DNA from: Terriglobus roseus DSM 18391
GTDB lineage: Bacteria > Acidobacteriota > Terriglobia > Terriglobales > Acidobacteriaceae
Assembly (NCBI RefSeq): GCF_000265425.1
Contig: NC_018014.1
Location: forward strand, 4,030,001-4,094,000
Length of the DNA stretch: 64,000 bases
Direction: 5' to 3'
Below, piece after piece: positions 54,982 to 63,740 of the stretch. Under the pieces are notes generated by a model, which worked only from the letters and a program-made list of their open reading frames with translations, had not been told where the DNA came from and ran no database searches. Both the position numbers and the translations under genes were made by a program. The first letter of the stretch is position 1. Every line of letters starts with the position of its first letter.

Positions 54982-55057
54982 ACCCTACTCATACCCGCCT
55001 CGATCCAGCGGCCCAAAGGCCCTGCCCTCTCCAATTACAAGTGTCTTAAAAGCATCA

Positions 55058-55175
55058 GCGCGAAGCGCGAGTGCACACGGAGAAAGCAGCGCGCTTTAGC
55101 GCGCTGAAATAACCTGCTTCATACCGGTGGCTTTAGCCACGGCTCCGCTTATGCTGACCACAGAATTCGCGCCGC
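55058..55175 (+). repeat. REP unit 2
   Basis: The unit holds the hairpin CAGCGCGC-TTTA-GCGCGCTG (55087-55106) and a second hairpin GTGGC-TTTA-GCCAC (55127-55140), followed by GGCTCCGCTTATGCTG and ATTCGCGCCGCA. It is the best-preserved copy in the window. Confidence 0.8.
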
Positions 55176-55516
55176 AACAGCGACAAAGGCGCGCCTCATA
55201 GTCTCGCGCCCCCAATGAAGTGGCCCCATCGATGCTGACACCACGACATCCGCTCATCGGCGCAATCCATAAAGAGAAAGCGCAAAGCGCGAGCTCCACG
55301 GAGAAGGCAGCGCGCTGAACAACCGCTGTTATCTCGAGCGGCTTTAGCCGCGGACGCAGCTCGACCCACTGCATCCATCACAGATTTGTCGTTTGATGGA
55401 GGAGGTAGAGCGGATAGACCCGCTTCACCTCCTCTAAATGCACAGGTCGTTGCCGATAAGCCGACTTCCCGTTACCAACTCGGGGATTTTCGAAAAGTAA
55501 ACAGACTTGCCCAAGG
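55176..55516. other. Non-coding stretch with REP unit 3
   Basis: No gene is seen here. It contains the third, partly deleted REP unit at 55280-55360, and otherwise plain sequence up to the stop of the TIGR03435 gene. Confidence 0.5.
55280..55360 (+). repeat. REP unit 3 (partly deleted)
   Basis: GCGCGAGCTCCACGGAGAAG is followed by CAGCGCGCTG, lacking the inner TTTAGCGCGC of the other copies. The second hairpin CGGC-TTTA-GCCG is intact, near 55339-55350. Confidence 0.75.
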
Positions 55517-56935
55517 CTAGTTTTCACTCGGCATTTCTACAGAATCGACGACGATGATATCGATGGGCTGCTTCTCTGGCGTGAGCTTTAGGCCTAGTTG
55601 CTCGTTGATGGCCGTGAACAGTGAGGGCCACTGCGCATTCGGGTCGGGGGGAGCGGGACCGTCGGGGGTCCAACGCAGTGTGAAGTCGTATCCACTGGTA
55701 AGTCCGGTCTTGTCGACTACCGGGCGGCCGGCGATTTCGGGTTCGGAAGCGAGAGACCTGACGAGGGTACTCATCAGTGCAGAGTGCCCTTCCCAATGGC
55801 CATGACCGAAGAAATTGATTCGACTTAGAGGCGTGCCTGCCTGCAGATCGTGCTCAGGCTGTGGAGATTGCAGTTTCGAGCCGCTCTTCGCTACGCGCAG
55901 TACCAGCGCCAGCATCTCGCGCGTCTCATGATGGAGCGTCAAGTGGAATCGATCGGCAAGCAGCGACCGCATCATGCTGCGGCGCTCTTCGTCGACTGCG
56001 GCCTGCGTCATCTTGCTCCAACGCGCGGCGGTCTCGGCGTCGACTTTGGCGTTGATATCGAATGCCCGCGAACCCCTCCAGGCGGGGCCACCCTCGATCT
56101 GCCCCTTGACGATGGGGCTCACGCCGTAGGCGTTTGCGACCATACCACTCAGGGTTACGCCGTCCCACTTTAGGCCGTTGGGCTGCCGCCAATACAGCGC
56201 CAGGTGTTCTTTCGCAGGGTCGCTTGGCTTCACGCTGACAACGTCGAAGCTGAGCACGCCCTGCTTAGTCTGCGCATGCACCGGAGCGGTAAGGGCGAGG
56301 ATGATAGCAGTTACCAGGACGCTGCGGAGAACTCGAGGCTTACGGAGATAGCTGCGGAGCGTGAGGTAAAGGCAGAGCAACACTACGTACGCCACCGCAG
56401 GAGACAGATCCACTCGGTAGGCTATCGCTGGGCCTCCTTCGGCCCCCTGTGACTTGTCCGGTGGTCCGAATGTGGCGATGGTAGCGCGCGAGGCAACGGC
56501 ATAGTGGAATTTATGGGCCGAGGACTGAACGGAACGACGAGCGCTCGAGGCGGACGTGGCGTGGCTGCCGGCATTGGCGATTTGTCCGACGCTTGGACGT
56601 GTCGCGGCTGAGAAACCTATTGAAAAGAAGAGGAGCATCGCAATGCAGGATGCCCGGATAAGTTCGAAGGCGCTTGGATTGGGTTGCGAAAGTGAAACGT
56701 ACTGTCCGGATAACAGCGAGGCCTGCGCAGGTCGAGGCCCAATTGCCGAGGCAAAGAGCTGCGACGCCCATTGAAGCACAATGGATTGCAACGCATCGAG
56801 ATAGAGACCCGCTGGACGATGCGTGGCGCAGGCATCGTCGAAATCAAGGATCATCTCCCGACCAAAGCGGTTGCGAAACTCTGCGGGATGCAGACCGATG
56901 ATGGCTTCGTAGATACGGCGTTGCATAGTATTCAT
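55517..56935 (-). CDS. TIGR03435 soil-associated protein with extra membrane N-terminus
   Basis: The C-terminal half (about 225-470) is a TIGR03435 domain: VLSFDVVSVKPSDPAKEHLA, VVDKTGLTSGYDFTLRWTPD and IDIIVVDSVEMPSEN. This domain is expanded in Acidobacteriota and has no known function. It is preceded by a segment that looks like an internal signal peptide (RSVLVTAIILALTAPVHAQ), as if a secreted TIGR03435 protein had been joined to a membrane protein. The N-terminal part begins RRIYEAIIGLHPAEFRNRFG, as in permease proteins found next to PadR regulators, and has two more membrane segments. The start overlaps the PadR stop by four bases. Confidence 0.88.
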   Translation of the reverse strand: MNTMQRRIYEAIIGLHPAEFRNRFGREMILDFDDACATHRPAGLYLDALQSIVLQWASQLFASAIGPRPAQASLLSGQYVSLSQPNPSAFELIRASCIAMLLFFSIGFSAATRPSVGQIANAGSHATSASSARRSVQSSAHKFHYAVASRATIATFGPPDKSQGAEGGPAIAYRVDLSPAVAYVVLLCLYLTLRSYLRKPRVLRSVLVTAIILALTAPVHAQTKQGVLSFDVVSVKPSDPAKEHLALYWRQPNGLKWDGVTLSGMVANAYGVSPIVKGQIEGGPAWRGSRAFDINAKVDAETAARWSKMTQAAVDEERRSMMRSLLADRFHLTLHHETREMLALVLRVAKSGSKLQSPQPEHDLQAGTPLSRINFFGHGHWEGHSALMSTLVRSLASEPEIAGRPVVDKTGLTSGYDFTLRWTPDGPAPPDPNAQWPSLFTAINEQLGLKLTPEKQPIDIIVVDSVEMPSEN

Positions 56936-57273
56936 GATTGCCTTTCCTCGCGAAGGCGCAGAGCGCGGCGTGCTTCCCTCAATACGGATGACAGTCGTTC
57001 GGTTTCGGCGGATAGAACAGAGTTACCGAGATCGGTGAGATGGTACTGGCGCCGTTCGTCGGCGACTGCAGGGCGCTCGTCGACGAGACGTAGCTTCAAC
57101 AGCTTCTTTAAATTGTCGTAGAGGGTACCGGGGCCAATCTTGTAAGCTCCTCCAGATTGGCGTGCGACCTCGAGCATGATGCCGTAGCCGTGTAGGTCTT
57201 CTCTGGTAAGCGCGAGCAGGACGTGCAGGGTCGCTGGCGAGAGAGGCAGAAGATCTTCGGGAGTCGGTTGCAT
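56932..57273 (-). CDS. PadR-family transcriptional regulator
   Basis: This 113-residue winged-helix regulator starts PATLHVLLALTREDLHGYGI and has the wing region GPGTLYDNLKKLLKLRLVDE, followed by a short C-terminal helix for dimerisation. It overlaps the TIGR03435 fusion gene by four bases and probably represses the operon. Ligand is unknown. Confidence 0.92.
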   Translation of the reverse strand: MQPTPEDLLPLSPATLHVLLALTREDLHGYGIMLEVARQSGGAYKIGPGTLYDNLKKLLKLRLVDERPAVADERRQYHLTDLGNSVLSAETERLSSVLREARRALRLREERQS

Positions 57274-57379
57274 ACTTGGAAAACGATATATCGCTTTCCG
57301 AATAGATGCAATGATGAGTTATGAAACCTGTGGGGCTTGAATCCTGATATACGCTGTCGTCGAAAACCTACATAACAAA

Positions 57380-57406
57380 GACGGCCCGCGCAAAGCGCGG
57401 GCCGTC
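57380..57406 (-). terminator. Intrinsic terminator of the PQQ-like propeller operon
   Basis: On the minus strand a perfect 12-bp GC-rich stem (GACGGCCCGCGC/GCGCGGGCCGTC) with a TTT loop is followed by TTTGTTATG. It lies 20 bases after the stop of the second propeller gene. Confidence 0.85.
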
Positions 57407-57425
57407 TCTCGGAACCACTACTTAC

Positions 57426-59045
57426 TTACAACCCAAAGCAATAAACATTCCCGTCATAACTACTCATATAAACCTTGCCATTCGCAACGGTAATCCCGGT
57501 GAAGTGGTTAAAGCTGGTAATGATCTCCTTCGAAGACCAAAGCTCCTTGCCCGTCTCCGCATCCAGCGCGAACACTGTCACATGGTTTGAAAGAGCAGCA
57601 CGGTTCGATGAGTCAAAGTTCAGACCGATGTCCGGCCAGACCTGCTGCGTGTCATCGCCGCTGCCCCAGGTATAAACCACACCATTGGCAACGATCGGCG
57701 GCTCACCGCGGAACATATCCCGCGACACCCACACCGGCTCATAAGCAGGCTTGCCGTCCTTCTCGATCAGCTTGAATGCCGCCACGCCACCTTCCTTGGT
57801 TGCAGGCGCGTTCTCAATCGGGAACTTGATCCCCGAATGCTTCGGTCCCCAGAACGGCACCAGCACCCAGCGAGTTCCCTTTGCATCCAGGTAAGACGAC
57901 ACAGCGCCCCAGCTACCCGCACTGGCAAAGTCGACTGCCTCGTTACAGATCAGCGGGGTCTTCAGCAGCGGCTCATGGTGATCCGGTCCGCCCATGTTCG
58001 CAGGGTCCAGCAGGTACAGGCGGCACTCCTTGCCGGAAGCAGCCATGTACTCCTTGCCCTTGAACATAAAGCTCGTCGGCGTGTTGTTCGGATCCAGATC
58101 GCGGCGACGCAGCCAGTCCCAGTTCGGCGGCGTGAACCAGTCCTTCACCTGCCACGCGCCGTCCTTCAACTCAAAACCAACAACCGAATTGCCAAGCACC
58201 AGATTGTTCGGCTTGCTCGGGTCATAGATGCCGTCGCCCGTCGTCGTCCACACCACACCGTCCGACGTAATCACCGGTCCACGGCGACCCCACAGACCAC
58301 CACCACCGCCAAAGCCCTTCGACGGAATGACCTTGCCCGTCGCCAGCTCAACCGAGTAGATACCACCACGTCCCGCGTAGACGATGCTGTTGTTCCAAAG
58401 CTGCAGCGCAAACTTCGAGGTCGCGCCGGTCTTGATCTCCGGCTTCAGATCCTCGCCCGTCACGTCGCTCAGAACATGCAGGTTCCCACCGCCGTCCAGC
58501 ACATAGATCGGCCGCACACCCTTGGCATCCGGCTCACCGATCACAGGCACGTCCGTGCTGCCACCCGGATTCAGGAAGTTGTAGTGACGCGTGTCCGTCG
58601 GCAGCACCTGCGCGGGACGAGCCGGTGCACCGTCCGGCGGACGTGCGGGCGGAGGCACTTCGTACTTGAACTGCTTCTGCCACGCGATCGTGCCGCTCTT
58701 TGCGTCGAACGCATACAGCGTGTCGCCTACGCCAAGGATGTACACCATCTCCTTGGGGCCGCTGGGCGTCGGCACATTCTGCACCACCAACGGATCCATC
58801 AGCGTATGCAGGCCATGTGGATAGACGTCCGTCTTCGTCTTCCACAGCAGCTTCATATTGCCGACGTTGCTCTTGTTCAGGGTCTTCTCGTCCTTGTTCC
58901 AGCCGCTCCGCTGCACGTCTCCACCGGAGGTGAGCCAGTTGCCGTTCTGCGCGACGGCCGCGCTGGAAAACAGTGCCAGGCCGCTGCAGAACAGGGCTGC
59001 GCTGGCCAGGGCAGACAACGTCTTCTGTGTCGAAAGCTTCCGCAT
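57426..59045 (-). CDS. Secreted PQQ-binding-like beta-propeller protein, second of a pair
   Basis: This 539-residue exported protein has a signal peptide (SALASAALFCSGLALFSSAA) and repeated PQQ-like blades, for example TVFALDAETGKELWSSKEII near the C-terminus and LYAFDAKSGTIAWQKQF near residue 115. No cytochrome c motif (CxxCH) is seen. It may be an alcohol-dehydrogenase-like oxidoreductase or only a binding propeller. It starts three bases after its partner gene ends. Confidence 0.85.
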   Translation of the reverse strand: MRKLSTQKTLSALASAALFCSGLALFSSAAVAQNGNWLTSGGDVQRSGWNKDEKTLNKSNVGNMKLLWKTKTDVYPHGLHTLMDPLVVQNVPTPSGPKEMVYILGVGDTLYAFDAKSGTIAWQKQFKYEVPPPARPPDGAPARPAQVLPTDTRHYNFLNPGGSTDVPVIGEPDAKGVRPIYVLDGGGNLHVLSDVTGEDLKPEIKTGATSKFALQLWNNSIVYAGRGGIYSVELATGKVIPSKGFGGGGGLWGRRGPVITSDGVVWTTTGDGIYDPSKPNNLVLGNSVVGFELKDGAWQVKDWFTPPNWDWLRRRDLDPNNTPTSFMFKGKEYMAASGKECRLYLLDPANMGGPDHHEPLLKTPLICNEAVDFASAGSWGAVSSYLDAKGTRWVLVPFWGPKHSGIKFPIENAPATKEGGVAAFKLIEKDGKPAYEPVWVSRDMFRGEPPIVANGVVYTWGSGDDTQQVWPDIGLNFDSSNRAALSNHVTVFALDAETGKELWSSKEIITSFNHFTGITVANGKVYMSSYDGNVYCFGL

Positions 59046-59048
59046 GAA

Positions 59049-60596
59049 TTACTTCTCCTCGGGGATGCCGTACTGGTACAGCGTGTTGTCGTGCGTAACG
59101 AAGTAGGCGTGGCCGTTCGCAAAGGCAAGCGGCTGCGAGGAGTAGGTGGCCGCAGGCGCGCTGCTATACAGCGCCTTGCCCGTAGCAGCATCCAGCAGGT
59201 GCAGAACAGCAGGCTTCGTGCCCTTGGCAGACCAGCCCGAGGCCAGTCCGTAGACCACGCCCGCTGCAACGATCGGTCCGGAAGCGCCGACCATATCCGG
59301 CGAGCTCCATGCCGGAACCAGCTTAGGACGTCCGCCCGTAAAGTCGATCTTGAAAGCCACAATCCCGCCGTTCGCAGTCGCACCATTCGCGCCCGCAAAC
59401 TTCGCTGCGACCGGTCCGCGAACCGCCGCAAACAGCCAGCGCGTGTTGCCATGCTCGGAATCGGCAAACGTAGCAAACGTGCCGAAGATCCCACTGCTAC
59501 CCGAAGCATCCGGAGCAACGATCACATCCGTGGAAGCCAGCGGCGTGTGATGATCGCTACCGCCCAGTGCCGTCGAATCCAGCAGGTAGATCTTGCCGTT
59601 GCGATCGCCCGCAACCACATAGTCCTTGCCACCCTCGGCAAACACAGCAGGCGTCACGCCCGCCGCGCCAGCCTTGTAAGCAGGCTCCTTGTCGCTCGGC
59701 GTGAAGTAGTCCTTCACTGTCAGCGTCTTCGCATCCAGCTTCAGCACAGTGTCGTTGTAAGCACCGGCAACATCGCCCTTACCTTCGGGCACCATACCCA
59801 CGACAAAATCATTCTTCGTCCCGATCGCCGTGCTGCCCGCGCCCGCAAAACCCGCACCATTCGTCATGAAGCTGACAACGCTGCCCCACACCGCCGGTGA
59901 CTTGAACGGCTTGTTCGGCTCGTTCTCCGTCTCGGGCGCCTTGAAGTTCGCTGCATACAGTCCATTCCCAGCGCCGCCGCAGTTATTGATCGTCGCAGCG
60001 AAGAGCGTGCCGTCACCCGAGATATTCAATGCCGGAACATTGCTAGCCGCCGGCACCAGTTTCTGTCCCGGAACATACGTCGGATCGCCATCCTGCTGCC
60101 GCAACGGCATCAGGATCCCGTCGCCATTCAGCACGTAGGTCACGGCAACCGTACCGCGACCGAAGCCGCCGCCACCAAACCGTCCCACCGTGCTGCCACC
60201 TGCAAGAAGTGGCGGAGCCGTCATCCCACCCGGGCACATGGCCGAACTCTTAGCCGTTCCCTTCGCAGGCACCGTAACATGCTTGAAGTCGTAAGCCAGA
60301 TCGGCATCCGTAACCCAAACATCGCCGGCCGACGAACCCGTCCACAGCAACTCATGGAACCCGGTAATGCCGATAATCCGCTCAAGGTCGATCGTGGAGG
60401 TGACAACACCCTTCGTCTCAAACTTGTGCTTGTAAAGCTGCTTGACGTCCTTGGCGTTCGCCGCGCTTATGTGCGTTTCCGGGTTGACATAGCCATCCCG
60501 CTGCGGATTGCCGCCAACGCTGGGCCAGTTGGCAGCCCAGACACAGGCGCAGGATCCGGCCGCCACACATAGCGACCACAACACTCTCTTCTGCAT
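59049..60596 (-). CDS. Secreted PQQ-binding-like beta-propeller protein, first of a pair
   Basis: This 515-residue protein is related in fold to its downstream neighbour. The signal peptide is VLWSLCVAAGSCACVWAANW, followed by SVGGNPQRDGYVNPETHISA. The C-terminal blade is HLLDAATGKALYSSAPAATY. A Gly-rich run (VGRFGGGGFGRGT) is inserted near residue 140. The two genes form an operon ending at the terminator 57380-57406. Their joint role is unknown; a two-part periplasmic oxidase or binding complex is a possibility. Confidence 0.85.
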   Translation of the reverse strand: MQKRVLWSLCVAAGSCACVWAANWPSVGGNPQRDGYVNPETHISAANAKDVKQLYKHKFETKGVVTSTIDLERIIGITGFHELLWTGSSAGDVWVTDADLAYDFKHVTVPAKGTAKSSAMCPGGMTAPPLLAGGSTVGRFGGGGFGRGTVAVTYVLNGDGILMPLRQQDGDPTYVPGQKLVPAASNVPALNISGDGTLFAATINNCGGAGNGLYAANFKAPETENEPNKPFKSPAVWGSVVSFMTNGAGFAGAGSTAIGTKNDFVVGMVPEGKGDVAGAYNDTVLKLDAKTLTVKDYFTPSDKEPAYKAGAAGVTPAVFAEGGKDYVVAGDRNGKIYLLDSTALGGSDHHTPLASTDVIVAPDASGSSGIFGTFATFADSEHGNTRWLFAAVRGPVAAKFAGANGATANGGIVAFKIDFTGGRPKLVPAWSSPDMVGASGPIVAAGVVYGLASGWSAKGTKPAVLHLLDAATGKALYSSAPAATYSSQPLAFANGHAYFVTHDNTLYQYGIPEEK

Positions 60597-60908
60597 GCAG
60601 ATGACCTCTCTCGTACCGCAAGTAAATTCAGTTCAGGAACAGCCCTCTGAGACGTCTCATAAGTGCCCGTTCCATCCATCCGACAGCTTGTTTTGCGGCC
60701 CAATTTACCCTAAATTCCGGGAATCTGGACGCCCCTGCCGCTCGTTTGGAAGCGCACTACTTATCCCATTGGCGGCAAACGATTGTCAAGCAATTCAATC
60801 CACGCAATCCCGCACCCTCACGAGGACGCAACCAAAGCCAAAGAAGTTCCAACCCGACCAACATTTCCCCAATAAACGAAGCAATCAGCGAGACGTATCA
60901 TCAAAGCG
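60597..60908. other. Divergent intergenic region (propeller operon / tsaB operon)
   Basis: This 312-base stretch separates two divergent operons and should hold both promoters. No gene, operator or repeat was recognised. No strong ribosome-binding site precedes the tsaB ATG. Confidence 0.4.
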
Positions 60909-61571
60909 ATGCACACCCTCCTCCTCATCGACACCTGCGGTACCGGCGGCGGCATCGCCGTAGCCACCGTCGATGACGCAGCCGCAACCATCCTCGCGCA
61001 ACGCGATCTCCCCGGCCGCGAAACACAAGAACTACTAATGTCCGCCCTCTCGGAAGTCCTCGCTCAAGCCCCAGTAAAACCAGCCAATCTCGACGCGATC
61101 GCCGTAGTCAGCGGCCCTGGCTCCTTCACCGGCGTACGCATCGGCCTGGCCGCCGCGAAAGGTCTCGCGCAAGCCCTCGACAAGCCGCTCATCGCCATCA
61201 GCCGTCTCGCCATACTCGCCGCGCAAGCGCCTGTGAACAACGGCGTTCAGGCCTGGATCGATGCCGGGCGCGGTGACATCTTCCGTGGTCGCTACCACAA
61301 TGGAACCTGTCTCGAAGAGGCCATGATCTCCGGAGACACTGCCCTCGCCGAGATCGCTGACGAGCCCGTCATCGTCATGGAAGACCGCCTCGCAACGCTC
61401 CACCCAGCCGCAATCCTGATCCCACCCGTAGGAGTGCAGCAGGCTCTGCCGCTCGCCGCAGCCATGCTCCTCCGGGGCCACTTCGCAGACACTGCACTGC
61501 TCGACGCCAACTACCTCCGCATCCCGGACGCCGAACTCCATCGACTGCGCGCAGCAGCCCTCTCCTCATGA
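60909..61571 (+). CDS. tsaB: TsaB, tRNA threonylcarbamoyladenosine biosynthesis scaffold
   Basis: This 220-residue protein is the TsaD-like scaffold partner needed for t6A modification of tRNA position 37. Family motifs are LLLIDTCGTGGGIAV and VSGPGSFTGVRIGLAAAKGL. The length is normal. The stop overlaps the next gene start by four bases (ATGA). Confidence 0.93.
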   Translation: MHTLLLIDTCGTGGGIAVATVDDAAATILAQRDLPGRETQELLMSALSEVLAQAPVKPANLDAIAVVSGPGSFTGVRIGLAAAKGLAQALDKPLIAISRLAILAAQAPVNNGVQAWIDAGRGDIFRGRYHNGTCLEEAMISGDTALAEIADEPVIVMEDRLATLHPAAILIPPVGVQQALPLAAAMLLRGHFADTALLDANYLRIPDAELHRLRAAALSS

Positions 61572-62125
61572 TCAGTATTCGACCGGCTACGCCCGCAGAC
61601 GTCCCGGCGATTCAGCGCATCACCACTGCCAGTCCAACCGCACCGCACTGGACGACCGAACAGTTCCGCGACTCCATCGCTGCCCCAACCACCGACTCCG
61701 TGCAGCGAATCGTCCTGATCGCAGAAGGTGACGAATCCCGTGTCGAGTTGGAGATCGACGGCTTCGCAGTCGTCTCTGCGCTTGTATCCATCTACCCCAT
61801 CGAAGCCGAACTGGAGAGCATCGCAGTTGATCCAAATCATCGCGGCCGCGGCACCGGCGCAGCCCTGCTTCAGGCCGTAGAAGACTGGCTGGCTGCCCTG
61901 CCTAGCTCCGGCGACGCTGGGACTACCCTGCGACTGGAAGTGCGGACTTCCAATCTTCCCGCCATCCGGCTCTATCGCCGCAGCGGCTTCGCCGACGTCG
62001 CCATCCGGCCCGGGTATTACGCAAACCCACTGGAAGACGCGATTTACATGGAAAAGCAGATTGCACCCGCTATGGCACGAACATCTGACGGATTAATGCA
62101 CTCAAAGGCTCCGTCTGCGCCCTGA
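61568..62125 (+). CDS. rimI: GNAT acetyltransferase, RimI-like
   Basis: This 185-residue GNAT enzyme is likely the ribosomal protein S18 N-acetyltransferase RimI, which is often encoded next to tsaB. The acetyl-CoA motif is [20 protein letters not shown]. The later block is [20 protein letters not shown]. Specificity is inferred from context; other protein or small-molecule targets are possible. Confidence 0.85.
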   Translation: MISIRPATPADVPAIQRITTASPTAPHWTTEQFRDSIAAPTTDSVQRIVLIAEGDESRVELEIDGFAVVSALVSIYPIEAELESIAVDPNHRGRGTGAALLQAVEDWLAALPSSGDAGTTLRLEVRTSNLPAIRLYRRSGFADVAIRPGYYANPLEDAIYMEKQIAPAMARTSDGLMHSKAPSAP

Positions 62126-62169
62126 TGTTGAACCTGAGCGGACACCGAAAGCGGTATGATTACCGCTGT

Positions 62170-62832
62170 ATGGTTCGTGACGGATACTTTTACGCTCTTG
62201 GCTTGCTCGTGGTTGCCGGTCTTCTGTGGCAACTAACCGGGTCAAAGGGCATCGGCGTGGTCCCGCTCATTTTGGCGGTCTTCTTTCTGTGGTTCTTCCG
62301 CGATCCGTCGCGCCGCATCCCCTCCGGGCCCGGCGAGATCGTCTCGCCCGGCGATGGTAAGGTCACTGAAGCAGAGTGGATCGAGACGCCGGACGGCAGC
62401 CGTCTCCGCATCAGCATCTTCCTCAGCGTCTTCGACGTGCATGTGAACCGCTCGCCCATCGAGGGCACGGTGACCGCCGTCAACCATAAGGAAGGCCTCT
62501 TCCTGAACGCGATGCGCGCGGACAGTAATGTGCTGAACGAGCAGAATGTCGTCGTGATCGAACACGGCGATTGCTCCATCCAGGTCAAGCAGATCGCGGG
62601 CCTTCTGGCACGCCGCATCGTCTGCACCGTGAAGGTGGGCGACCATCTGCAGCGCGGACAGCGCTTCGGCCTCATCAAGTTTGGATCGCGCGTCGATGTC
62701 CTGATGCCTGCAGACGCTAACCTCCGCGTTCGCCGCGGTGACCGCGTCCGTGGCGGTAGTTCCATCCTTGCAGTCGTTCCCACCCACTCCGCCTGCGACG
62801 ACGGATCTTCGGTCGCAGCCACTGAGGTCTAG
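62170..62832 (+). CDS. psd: Phosphatidylserine decarboxylase, short (archaeal-type) form
   Basis: This enzyme makes phosphatidylethanolamine. The N-terminus has a hairpin of membrane helices ([16 protein letters not shown]). Conserved blocks are [14 protein letters not shown] and [14 protein letters not shown]. The self-cleavage Gly-Ser is in [10 protein letters not shown], where a pyruvoyl cofactor would form. I prefer ATG at 62170 ([11 protein letters not shown]), the usual start for the family; ATG at 62125, which overlaps the rimI stop (TGATG), would add 15 residues. It directly precedes pssA. Confidence 0.92.
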   Translation: MVRDGYFYALGLLVVAGLLWQLTGSKGIGVVPLILAVFFLWFFRDPSRRIPSGPGEIVSPGDGKVTEAEWIETPDGSRLRISIFLSVFDVHVNRSPIEGTVTAVNHKEGLFLNAMRADSNVLNEQNVVVIEHGDCSIQVKQIAGLLARRIVCTVKVGDHLQRGQRFGLIKFGSRVDVLMPADANLRVRRGDRVRGGSSILAVVPTHSACDDGSSVAATEV

Positions 62833-62833
62833 C

Positions 62834-63688
62834 GTGGGCGACACCACTGTGCGGCCACGCAAGCGACCGCGCCGCGGACTCTATGTCCTGCCCTCCATCT
62901 TCACCGGTGGCAACATCGCGCTGGGCTTCTACGCAATCGCGCAGAGCATGCAGGCATCTGCCGCAGACCACGCGCCGTTTGACCGGGCTGCACTTGCCAT
63001 CATGTTCGCGCTGCCCTTCGACGCCCTGGACGGTCGAATTGCACGCATGACCAACACCGAGAGTGACTTTGGCCGCGAGCTCGATTCGCTCGCTGACGTC
63101 ATCACCTTTGGCGTCGCTCCCGCCATCCTCGCGTACACCTGGGGCTTCCGCCTGCTGCCACCGCTGGCGAACGTATCACTGCATCACCGCATCATCGAGT
63201 TCGGCCTGGTCGCGGCCTTCCTCTTTCTGATCTGCGGTGCATGCCGGCTCGCGCGCTTCAACGTCACGCTGAACCCTAAGCCCAGCAACCCTGGCCGGCC
63301 CGGCCGCCGCTACTTCGTCGGCATGCCCATCCCAGCAGCGGCAGGCGTCATCAGCAGCGTGGTTCATTGCTTCAATGGGTCTCCGATCTACAATCCATGG
63401 ATTGCACTTGTCTGGCTGGCGCTGCTGCTCTTCACAGGATTCCTGATGGTCAGCCGCTGGCGCTTCTGGAGCGGCAAAGAGATCACGCTGGTCGACAAAC
63501 AGCCGACACGTATTCTCGTCTTGCTTGTACTGCTCGGCGTTCTCTTGACGGAATTCTCAGAGTATCTGTTGATCTCCATGGCACTGGCCTATATGGTCAG
63601 CGGCATGGGCGCTCGTCTGTTGTACGCCGCGCAGTCCCGGCGCGCACGGCGCCTCGGCATGCCGTTGCCCAACGCTACACAAGGCTAG
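62834..63688 (+). CDS. pssA: CDP-diacylglycerol--serine O-phosphatidyltransferase
   Basis: This 284-residue membrane enzyme makes phosphatidylserine, the substrate of the preceding decarboxylase. The CDP-alcohol phosphotransferase signature is DALDGRIARMTNTESDFGRE followed by LDSLAD. About eight hydrophobic helices are present. The start is GTG at 62834, one base after the psd stop, with GAGG six bases upstream. Together psd and pssA give the route to phosphatidylethanolamine. Confidence 0.95.
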   Translation: MGDTTVRPRKRPRRGLYVLPSIFTGGNIALGFYAIAQSMQASAADHAPFDRAALAIMFALPFDALDGRIARMTNTESDFGRELDSLADVITFGVAPAILAYTWGFRLLPPLANVSLHHRIIEFGLVAAFLFLICGACRLARFNVTLNPKPSNPGRPGRRYFVGMPIPAAAGVISSVVHCFNGSPIYNPWIALVWLALLLFTGFLMVSRWRFWSGKEITLVDKQPTRILVLLVLLGVLLTEFSEYLLISMALAYMVSGMGARLLYAAQSRRARRLGMPLPNATQG

Positions 63689-63740
63689 CTCACCACCGTG
63701 CAGTCGTAACCTTGCATCAGCCACGACCCTACCGCATCAG

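Noticed and set aside
54425-55360. Possible CRISPR array
   Set aside because: The repeats are hairpin REP units with irregular spacing and a transposase between them; no regular spacers and no cas genes.
57837-59900. 687-codon plus-strand frame
   Set aside because: Antisense shadow of the two propeller genes; no domain is recognisable.
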